Below, piece after piece: positions 54,516 to 64,000 of a stretch of 64,000 nt of DNA (position 1 is its first letter; each line of letters begins with the position of its first letter). Both the position numbers and the translations under genes were made by a program. The notes beneath the pieces are model-generated. The model worked only from the letters and a program-made list of their open reading frames with translations. It did no database searches and was not told where the DNA came from. The stretch is from Haplosporangium gracile. Its lineage: Eukaryota; Mortierellomycota; Mortierellomycetes; Mortierellales; Mortierellaceae. The stretch is taken from assembly GCA_015499985.1 (NCBI GenBank), contig JAAAUF010000112.1, positions 1-64,000 of the forward strand. Direction: 5' to 3'.

Positions 54516-57415
54516 TCAGCTATGCACAGTCTGCTGTTGTGTCTGCTGCTGTTGCTGTTGTGCTTGCGCCTGATTCCGCTGCTTCATTTGCAGCTTGTTC
54601 AGCTGCCTCTGATGCGTCTTGACGTGTTGCGCTGCAAGTAAGAAGATAAATAGAAAAGAGGCATCGATTAGGAAATAATTCGACAGTTGAAGACGAAACG
54701 CGTAAAGCCGGAGGGTTTAAAATGCAAAAAGAATCCCAAGGCTTACAGAGGTTATCAGAGCGAGAGAACTTTTTGGTGCAGGTCGCATAGGGACAATTGA
54801 AGGGCCGCTCCAAGGTATGGGTCTTGATGTGCCGCTTCAGATGCTCCAATCGCTTGAACCGCTTCGAACACCCAATCTCGGAGCAGGTATGGTGCTTTCC
54901 AGAACCACCATGCTTGCTTCCGCCGCCACTGCTGCCACTGCTGCCATTGTTGGCGTTGGTACTGCCACTAGCGCCATTGGTGCTGCTTGTAGTGCTGCTG
55001 GAGCTGCTGCTAGTAGTGCTCTTGACGCTTGTGCTGCTACCCTTGCTGTTGATGATATCTGGCGTGGTCGTAGCTACAATGTGTGAGTTGGGAAACACAT
55101 AATTAACAAACATTTTCAATTTGGCATTGGTTACATATTATGAGAGTGCTCAATTTTGTTACCTTTCTTACTTCGTGAACCGGCAAGGCTGGCGGAGGAT
55201 GAATTTGAAGAAGTCGAAGAGTAGAGAGGCTCGTTGAGACCTCCGGGAGCAGTGAACGGGGACGTGGACATTAATGGATGAGGTGGGAGTGCAGACGCCG
55301 AAGGATGTTGCAAGGATGGGAACGGATGGTGGAGCATCTGAGGGTTGGCCACCTTAGAATCATAAAAGTCGGAATGATGGTGGTGAGAGTGATGAAACGA
55401 TTGAGGATGGAGTGGGTGAGGATGGTGGTGCGAATGGTGGTGATGATTAGAGTGGTGGGGGTTCATCGATCCATCCTCGTTCATGGGCGAAGCTGGTGAG
55501 TAATGAATATCTGAGCTCATGGAGTGTAGCCCGTTGGCGCCAAATTGGTAGCCCTCAGTGTGGTACCCATGATGATGGTGAAAAGAGGATGCAGATGATG
55601 CTGAAGAGTCGGCAGAGGGCAACGAGGAGTAAGAGCTGGGCGAAGCAGAGTCAGGACCTCCCGAGCTGGGGTGGTGTTGCGGAGCATGCTGGGAATGGTG
55701 GATGCCCGAGTGGTCCATCGAGAACCCTCCACTCATCATTGGCATGAAGTGAGTCGAGATTGACGTTGGGAACGCAAAATGTTCGTAATGGGGCATGGGC
55801 GATGGGTGCGGGGATTCGCCATTGGGATTTCCACTCCCAGAAGGTTCGTCATCATACGCGGACGAGGGCTTGTGGATGTCACTCGGAGCAACAGACTTGA
55901 GATCCAGACGGATGTGGTCGAATCGGGGAACCATGCCGCCCAAGTGCTCCATAGGGTCGTTCATTGAGTATAATGTGTTGTTGGCAAAGGCCGAGTAGCC
56001 GGAATGGTTTATCATGCCAAAGGGTTCATCCTCACTCATGCTTGTTGGGTGTCCTAGGGGGGTACCACCAGGAGACCGCGTAGGTGAATATTCATCGTCC
56101 TGGTCGCCGTGGCCACGATGCATCGATCCTGAGCCATATCCGTGGATGTGGTGGTGGTGGTGAGTCATTGATGAGATTCCCTCTGGGTCTCGTGGATCCT
56201 GAGAGCTGAGGACCGGCTGCAGCTCATCGGTGTCCTCGACTTCTTTCTTGATAGCGTCGTCGCTACTGCCGCTTCCGCATCCTTCGATCGGTCGACTTGC
56301 TGCTCGTCGACGACGTTCGGCAGCTCCTCCTACTTTAGCTCCCCTCTTGGATTGAGATTTAAGGGACGTCGAGTGGTTGTCCGAGTGACTGAATTTTTTG
56401 CTGCCGGCTCCCGCAACTGGTGACGAGTTGATACTGTTCAAGACGGAACCTTGCATAAGCGACTCGGGCATGGGCGATGGACATGCGGAAGAATTGCTGC
56501 TTGGGGGCAGTGCTTGGTTAAGAGAGTGGTGTGATGAATTGTGGTGCAGAGCCTGCTGCTGTGAAAATTGTGTGCGATAGTACTGCATCATGTTGGGATC
56601 TACATGAGCGGTGTCGATTTGGTGGAGGTTTGGGAGGGAGGTTGTTGTAGGGAATGAGTTCAAGGGAGTGGACACTGACGAGAAATTGGACCAAGATGCC
56701 TGGCGATGCAACGTCTTTTCTTCTGAGGACACCTTGCGCTTGTGCTCGACCTGATGGGCGGTCAAGGTTGGAACAGAGTTTCGTCGTGGAGACTCGTATA
56801 CTCCAATGGTGTGTCCGTGTAAAGCCATAAAGGCAGCCGTTGCCGAGCTAGGAACAGTCGCAGCAGAGTCGGTGAGAAGAGGACCGAGTGCAGCATGGAC
56901 ATAGGCAGAGTTGGAGGTTGGCGTGGTGTACAAGGAGCTGGCAGCGTTGGTCTGAAAGTGATGGAGAGAGTTGTTTTCGGTGTTCATGGAAAGTGGGTGG
57001 GGGATGGGGGTGGCGCCGAGCATGATGTTGTTCTTAGCTCCTTTGAGCGTCGTGGCGGCGGTGGTGGCTGGAGGGGACTGGTTGAGGGACACTATAGATG
57101 GTGTGGCCATGTCGACGTCTTCAGAGGGAGAGGCGGCTTCGATTGTGAAAGATCCTTGTTTTTCTGAAGGATGTTGGTCGCTTGGCTTGGTATCAAGGCC
57201 CATCGAGATATCCATAGAAGCAACAGTTACTGTAAATTGAGGAGTGAGGAGAAGGACGGTACAAAGTATTTGCAAAGTGTACGTTAGGATGGGCTTTTAT
57301 TTGCTGGTCCTTGTCATTTCTGCATTAATTTGAAGGGGGAGGACGGAGCGAGCACCTGAATAATATTGAAAAAAGTGAGGGCGAGGGGAAGGACACATAC
57401 CAGTGGTTTCGGCCA
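54516..57415 (-). CDS. C2H2 zinc-finger transcription factor (Ste12-like finger pair)
   Basis: Exons 57415-57400 (16 nt), 57229-55163, 55073-54747 and 54631-54516 close to 841 aa. Two C2H2 fingers near the C-terminus (about 758-780 and 788-812), both C-x4-C-x12-H-x3-H, joined by a THTLERPF linker, with [15 protein letters not shown] and [15 protein letters not shown] helices. This pair resembles the fingers of fungal Ste12/Con7-type regulators; no homeodomain-like Ste12 N-terminus is visible, so a Ste12 orthologue is not claimed. The remainder is disordered: Ser, His and Pro runs, long His tracts (about 620-650), an acidic patch, a basic patch, and a Gln-rich tail. An intron splits finger 2 after RSDNL. 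At the exon 2 end a second donor nine bases earlier (GTAAGA) would also keep frame and remove three residues. Confidence 0.87.
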
Positions 57416-58309
57416 TGATGGTGCTGCAATGCACGACTAGGACGGAGATACTTGTTTGAACTAGGGGTATGTTTGTTGTAGTGTATACGTGTTGTGTATA
57501 TGATAGCCGTCGATCGTTGTGAATAAGAGAGCTGACCTATGAGGGAGAGTTGCAATTGAAGATGAATGGATGTATGTGTGAGAGTGGGTATGCAAGCGAT
57601 AATGAGTAATAGGGAAAGAATGATATGGAAGAGTGATCAGAATAAGAGAGAAATAAGGAGAAGGAGAAAAGAGAAAAGAGAAGAGAGAAGAGAGAGAAAC
57701 TGAGAAGAGAGAAAGAGAAAAGAAAGGGACACACACAGCCAGGTTGGATTGAACACAAAATAAGAGTGGAGGGTTGTTTAGAGAGGTATTTCTAATTATA
57801 AGTTCGTGTCAAGGCTCGAGCAGAGAGAAGAGAGTGTAGTGTTTGGATGGCTGAATGAATGGGAAGGCAAGTTTAAATGTAAGTGTAATTGTTTAAGTGT
57901 CAGGGTAAGTTAGCCCCTTCTTTCACTACTAATGAGTGCCTGTCTGTGGGGTGCTAATGTATCCTTGTCCGATTGAACATGAAACGAAACATGCAAATAC
58001 AGGAACACACGCACATAGATGGGACACTACCAGTTACTACACGCATGGGGCTACGCCTGAGAGCACAAAAAGAATATGCTGCAACCCATTATTTCACTCT
58101 CAATCGAAATCCCCTCGGTGGGGTTTCTTCGTGTCAAAAAAAGGCACGGTTTATGTGTGCACAGAGCACCTATCTTTGTTTATATATACGTTCTTCTCCT
58201 CCACGAGAGCAAACCTATGCACTAACGAACAAGAAAAAAAAACAAACTGCTCTCTCATACCCACAACCACCCCAAAACACGCACGCACAGAGCACATTCA
58301 CAAATAAAC

Positions 58310-58327
58310 AAAAAAAAAAAAAAAAAA
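58310..58327. repeat. Poly(A) tract, 18 bases
   Basis: Uninterrupted run of 18 A in the gene-free region upstream of the zinc-finger gene. Confidence 0.8.
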
Positions 58328-59901
58328 GGCGAACAAGGTTGAGGGGGCAGAGGGCAAAGGGGACAGACTATGTTTTTAAATGCAATAATAAAAAGAAAGA
58401 AAAAAGCGCAAAGAAAGGCAGCACTCAAACCAAACCGCGATCTAAACACCAAAACACCCACTCTCTGCTTGCCGACATTGAGAGATTGAGATGCTCAGCA
58501 ACAACGAGAAACAATTTAGACAAACAACCAGAACGATATGGTATAGGGATATTGGCCGCATCCTCGACTCTTTTGCACTTATGTCATCAATTAAACAACA
58601 AAGGGGAGGCAGAGGAGGCCATACACGAAGGTTGAGCGTGAAACAGCTACAACGCTCAAGGGCATTAGTCAAAATACCCCGAAGTATGCCTCGTACCCCG
58701 TCACATGTACTAAATCCCGCACACAGCCTCTTTTTCCGTCAGGACGATCTTCTTACTTTTCTTTTGTGTCCGAAACACACAGAAGGGCTTATTTGGGGAA
58801 TGTGGTATGTGGGGTATGGGGACACAGAGATAAGGAAAGAAAGGGCCAATTGGGAGGGAAAGGAGGGAGAGGAGAGGAAAGGGTAAAAGGGAGCAGATGT
58901 TGCTTACTGTTCAGGCCTTGAATGGGAAAGAGAGAGGGCGAGAAAAGGGAAAAAAAGGAAGTGAAATATGTTGGACTGTGCGTTAAAAAAAAGGTTGAAA
59001 GGTTCAAGTCTAGGGCTTGTGTAATTGCTTTGTTGATAGAGCAAATGAGACAGACAAAGGTAAACGAAGACGGAGGGGGGTGGGAGGAGGAGTAAAAGAC
59101 CGTTGATGCCGACGTTGCAAGGCAGAATAGAAGGAGTTGTAGGATGAAGAAGAAGTCGGAGGAAAAAGAGAGGAGGAGGGTAAAAGGAAGGGAGTGCTGA
59201 TCAGGGCGATTATAAAGCAAAGAGATGAGCTTTTTATTGGGGAAGGGGTGGGATTAGGATTTGAGCACAAAGACGGAGGAGGAGGTGAATGTGTAATGTG
59301 AAATGTGAAATGAAAAAAGAGGAGCAAGAAGACAAAAGTAGAAAAGAAAAGAGAGAAAAAAAAAGAGAAGAAAAAAGAAGTGAGCCGTAGGAGATTGAAG
59401 AGTGGAAGAAATGACAAAGATAAGCAGAGAGATGGAGTTTGGGGTTGGGGGAGGAAGTGTATTAAGATGAGGAGGAGATGCGTGTTCGAGGGTCAAGAGT
59501 GAAAGAGTGAAAGGAAGGGAAAGGGGATTGAGAAAAGGGCTTTCTGGTATTGGTTGACAACGACGATGTGTAACAGAACAGGTATAAAACAAGAAAAAGA
59601 AGAGAAGAGAAGAAAAGATGATGAATGAAGATGAGCAGGGTTAAAGGAAAGACAAAGAGACAAGGACAAAGTAAGCATGATTAAAGAGTTACTGAAAAGA
59701 GAAGTGAGACAAGGAGAGAAGGGAGAAGAGGAGGAAGACAAGACACACAATTGACAATGGACGATGGACACAATGGACAGTGAGTAGGTGATAGTCAATT
59801 ATACATACACAGTGGACAAGACGAGAGATGACAATTGAGAGCGAGAGGGAGAAGAAGAGAAGGAAGTGAGCAAAATGAGAAATGAGAGAAGGACTTCAAC
59901 A

Positions 59902-59942
<41 letters not shown>

Positions 59943-60042
59943 GAGTACGAGAGCACGAACAAATAAGAGAAAGAGGGAATAGGAGGTTATTATTCAGGGA
60001 GGAGATGCAGCTCTCTTTCTCTCTCTCAGACTCTCTCTCTCA
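59902..60042. repeat. (AG)n and (CT)n tracts forming an inverted pair
   Basis: An AG repeat at 59902-59936 and CT-rich repeats at 60011-60042 lie about 75 bases apart and are complementary, so a stem with a 75-base loop is possible. Confidence 0.6.
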
Positions 60043-63000
60043 ACTTCGCGCATCTAGGTCCCCATTTTCGACTAGTGTTACTTACTATAATTTCTATTAC
60101 ATATCCAAAAGTGCAAAGACAACGAAAGCAAAACGACAGGCCTCCCCCCTCTTCTTATGGAGAGGAGGGGTATGAGTGAACAAGAGAACAGGAATCACTG
60201 GCCATTCTTCGTTCAAGTAGGGTCTAAAAAAGGGGATGGGGTGTCGTTTGTCTGCTGGCTTCGCTGCTGCTGCTGCTTTCTTTTTTTCATATTTTCGTTG
60301 TGGGCGACTTCGGAGATAAAACAAGGCGTAGCGCGTACATTTAGCGTGTGCGCGATCGTGTCATTTCTTTTAATTAATTTGCTATATCCTTTTCCCATAG
60401 GCAAATAAAACACATAGTGATAGCACTGCAAACTCAATTAATGTCAGCAGGATCATATATGGCATGTTCGTCATTTCAAGTTTTATTCAGTAACGAAAAT
60501 ACACAAGACAAGAACAAAGTAAATGGGAGAAGAAAAATGAAAAGAGAGACGACAGACAAAAAAAAGTGCTAGAGAGCAATCTTGTCCTTCCATCGTGTGT
60601 TTTGTATCTGTCTGATAAGTGTCAGAAAAAAGGGGACGGGGGCAATAGGAGAAAAACTACAGAAGACAGAGAGAAAGGGAGGGACAGAAAACTTGCACAA
60701 AGAAACCTAAACGAAAATAAAGGTACGACACACCAACGTGGTATGGAGAGAGAGAGAGACACGACATAACACGCTCCATTTCTTTTCTCTTTTTTTTTTC
60801 GCCTCAGCTGAATAAACAGTTGTGTGGACGCGTTTTTGTTTGTTTGTGATGGCTGTCAATGTGATCCATCTTCTGTGTTTGTCTCTCTCGTGTCCACTTT
60901 TTTCGTTGTTTGCCTGTCGTTAGCATCATGTCATAAACACACACAGAGAGAGAGCGAAGGAAAGATGCCGTGTAGGTGTGAGGAATGGGGCGACAGACAG
61001 AAGGAGAGAAGGAGAGGAAGGAAAGGAGAAAGGAGCATGCAGACGTACGACATGGCATCTCTTTTTTCTTTCTCTCTCTTTCTCTCTCTCTCTATCTTTG
61101 TGTTTCTTTCTCTCTCACTCACTCCATTCGCCCATGAATGTCTGTGTGTTTTTTGTTATCTGCCGAACGCTTTGTGCGTGTGTTTGTCCCTTTGTTTTTT
61201 CTATGGCTTTATTCTATTTCTGTACGTCGGTCGTTCAGAAAGGGGAAGGGGGCACGTCTGGGGAATCACGCACAAACACAAAGGAACTAAAAGGCAAAAA
61301 CAACAAAATACACAATACACGCATGCCGGCATGGCAGCCCCATTGTTTTGAAGAAAAAAGGCTACATCAGCATACAGACCTATCACGCAGGTTAAAAGGG
61401 TGAAGGTGCTCGAGAGTAAACATGTATATGCACAAACATAGACGCACATACGCATGCACAAAAGCAACCATGTAGGTAGTCGCAGCCGGTAGCCAGACAG
61501 ACAGACAGAGAGGCAGGTGAAAGCAGGCTGTCTGTATGGATGCGACATCACAAGGGCTAAATACAATACTGACATACCAGTGAGACGGTATACAACCTTC
61601 GAACGCATCTTGCATGGGTCATTCAATGCTTTTTCTTTTACGAATAATAAGAAGACAAAGCACGATTATCACACCTGGAGAGGCTTTAGTATGCGGACAC
61701 CCCATGGTCGCATTCTCTTCAATTGATCCACCTCGTTGTTCCCCAACCCCCTCACTTTTTCTATATGAATGTGTCATGTCTCACCAACAAGGAATACATA
61801 TAAGAAAGATTACAACATCTCAAATAGAAGAACCACACTACCACCAGCATCAAACAAGACACGACTTGGAACCCCAATGATATGACATGAATCAAAATGT
61901 GCCTCCACTCTCTCTTATTTATAACATGATTCATACCTTGTGCCTGCTTTGCGTCCTGCAGCAACAGGAAACATTTGCCTTTCTGGTTCCCATCTGCCTT
62001 CACTGGATGGGATGTGATAGGCTAGGCTGACTAGCTGGTTGACAAACTGACCTCTCCCTTTTGCGAAAAAGCTCACAACGGATGTCAGGGGAGAGAGAGG
62101 GAGAGAGAGAAAAGGATGAAAGGTAAGTGGAAGAGAAGGGATGCAGAGAGGGATGCATGACATACGCATACCCACATTTGTATCATTACCATGCCCGTAT
62201 CCATACACGCATTTGCATGTCGCTACTACAATACAATACAAACGATTTTGGACCCTGTTCTTATTTAAATGTTTTACGAGGATAGTCAACATGGGTTTTG
62301 CCTTCATTCCTTGAGATACTCAACTTTGTTATCATCAAGTTTGTTCTCCCATGAGTCCCACGAGCGTTGTCATCCTGGTCATGTTTTTATTTTAGCATAA
62401 TGTGGCTCGTACAGCTCAGACCCATTAACTCACTTGCCTTTTATCTGGCATAGCATAGGAAAGGCAAAAGAAAACAAAAACGAACAAACGCCAACTACAC
62501 ATGGCGCTCTAGAAGCGCATAACAAAAAAAACAGCCACACAAACTGAGGAAGAAACAAAAAAAATAAGAATTCGTGAGTATAAAGATAATAAAGGGGAGA
62601 GGAAGTGAAGGGGTCGAAGGGGTCGAAGGGGAAGAGGTTCGGAGTCCTTCTGAAAAATTGTAGAAGCAAATAGTCAGCCAATGAGCCAGACATATTAGGC
62701 CCCCCAAAAAGGACCATACCACACCGACTGACTGACTCATTTAGTCGGACAAAGTAAACACAAGCCAGGCAACTGCGTGTGGTGAGGGCAGCGACGGCGG
62801 CGGACAAAGGGCTGGCGGGAGGGAGCACCCAAGATACGAACACGACGTCCCTTCTCTGTTCGTTGTGTTTTTTCTGCGATTGGGACGAGGTGCATATCCC
62901 GAGGGAATTATCCACCGCAGGGAATGTGTTTTGGACGTCCACTGACTGAGAGAAAATGCGACAGAGGAAAAAATAAAAAGATATGACCCCAGTTACATGT

Positions 63001-64000
63001 TTAGTCCATTTTGCGTGCATGAAAAATGGCAAGCCTGGCATCTCTGACTATGGTACTATGGTCCATTGTATCCACATTGCTACATGTGTAAACCCCTTCG
63101 GTACAATCCTACCGTCGCATCAAAAAGTCAGCATCAATCTATGAGATAAAAAACAGCGCGCAACGAACAAAGCACGATGTCCATAGCATGTTTACTATTG
63201 AGCTATATGTCACGGGTTGTGAACGATATATTTGCATGGTATAGGCAACAAAATGCCATGATAATCAATGTTGCCAATCAATTTTTCACTTTTGTGTTGA
63301 GTTTATCCGAGTTAGGTCGCGTATGGGCTAAGCCCGCTTTCTTCTGATTCTTTAACCTTTTTCTTTAGCATTTTCGCTCAAAGGGGGGTCAGTACAAGTG
63401 TCGGTACGGAAAGAAAAGGTGGAAGTAAAGGAGGAAAAAAAACAAAAAGGCTAGGGTCTAGGTCCTTTTTTTCTATTCTTTGTCGTATCGTTTATTCGTT
63501 TTTTTTTCTCTCTCATTCAGGCTCATTTGAGTTTTTGTCCCTTTCTTTCTTTTCGTCTGCTTCTTCCCATTTACATTCTCCCTATCCCTTGCTTGTTTTT
63601 TCCCTGTCTTTTTTTGTGTATGTGTACAAACCTGAAAAGGACGGGAAGTATGGACAGAAGGATGGTTGAAAGGAGGAGGAGATTAAGGGCTTAGGGAGAC
63701 CTCCTTAATTTTTGAAACGTTTCCATTTCTTATGGGCGTGTATGTGTGTGTTTGTCTGACTGTCCAAAGGGGGAAAAGGGAAATAAAACATCGAGCTGTG
63801 AGACTACGCACTCTGAGAATAGATCGCATTTTTTTTCGCTCAAGTAGCGCAAAAAAAAAATGATCAAGGTATCATTCTTTTGTTTCTCTGATGTTAACGA
63901 ATAGCACGCTGGGGAAAGAAATGAGGCCTTGTGCCTTTTTTTATTTTTTCGCCTGACATATACTTGATTTGCTTAGAACCAACTGCCTATGCCATCAACT

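Larger units (their letters stand above)
57416..64000. other. 6.6 kb without supported genes
   Basis: From 57540 to 57740 and 58860 to 59960 the plus strand is almost all purine, giving F/S/L/P-rich antisense frames that I do not accept as genes. This suits a long pyrimidine-rich leader/promoter of the minus-strand zinc-finger gene. Repeats: A18 at 58310-58327, (AG)n at 59902-59936 and CT tracts at 60011-60042. A minus-strand AATAAA lies near 60481, suggesting the end of a minus-strand transcript coming from the right. 62430-63041 is open for 203 codons on the minus strand but lacks recognisable content. No tRNA or rRNA was seen. Confidence 0.5.

Noticed and set aside
59001..59012. tRNA B-box-like GGTTCAAGTCT
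   Set aside because: No A box at the right distance upstream and no cloverleaf could be folded by eye.
58789..59798. Several overlapping minus-strand open frames rich in Phe, Ser, Pro and Leu
   Set aside because: They are translations of a purine-rich plus strand; all three frames look alike, so composition and not selection keeps them open.
62430..63041. 203-codon minus-strand open frame
   Set aside because: No recognisable motif, F/L-rich with no organised membrane pattern, no clear promoter or splice context. Kept only as a remark on the gene-free region.
1..64000. CRISPR arrays, rRNA, bacterial operons
   Set aside because: No spaced direct repeats or rRNA-like blocks; intron-bearing genes show a eukaryotic nuclear sequence.

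Overview
The window looks like nuclear DNA of a filamentous fungus, most likely an early-diverging Mucoromycota/Mortierella-type lineage. This is inferred from short GT-AG introns with clean pyrimidine or A-rich acceptors, Ser/Thr/Gln homopolymers in regulatory proteins, many A and T tracts, a Crinkler-type effector remnant and a pogo-like transposon. No species is claimed. I could not run searches, so all family calls rest on motifs read in the translations. For the spliced genes I joined exons by hand and checked that the phases close.

Layout. 0.1-2.1 kb: a decayed pogo/Tigger-like DNA transposon with unusually long inverted repeats. 2.1-4.2 kb: no secure gene. 4.2-7.8 kb: a flavin monooxygenase (647 aa), then a deleted copy of the same family. 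7.9-10.8 kb: a minus-strand transglutaminase-like (KY/Cyk3-type) protein with a proline-rich arm. 11.7-13.4 kb: an EamA/SLC35G-type transporter. 13.7-17.8 kb: a large AreA-like GATA factor with polyglutamine, preceded by 4.5 kb without genes. 22.3-25.4 kb: a WD40 protein. 26.2-27.8 kb: the scavenger decapping enzyme DcpS/Dcs1. 29.4-31.7 kb: a TMEM198/DUF4203 membrane protein.

31.8-51.3 kb is a run of minus-strand oxidoreductases: an iron-type hydroxyacid-oxoacid transhydrogenase (HOT/ADHFE1), two short FAD monooxygenases (481 and 467 aa), two long phenol-hydroxylase-type FAD monooxygenases (713 and 653 aa), and a zinc alcohol dehydrogenase (369 aa). It is interrupted by a broken membrane-protein gene and by a plus-strand Crinkler/PD-(D/E)XK nuclease pseudogene. 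With the 4-8 kb copies, the window holds five intact FAD monooxygenases and one dead one. This suggests local duplication and possibly an aromatic-compound oxidation cluster (inference).

52.1-57.4 kb: a small His/Arg/Ser-rich protein and a C2H2 zinc-finger factor with a Ste12-like finger pair. 57.4-64 kb: no gene that I can support; the first part is strongly purine-rich on the plus strand, as expected for the leader/promoter of the minus-strand zinc-finger gene.
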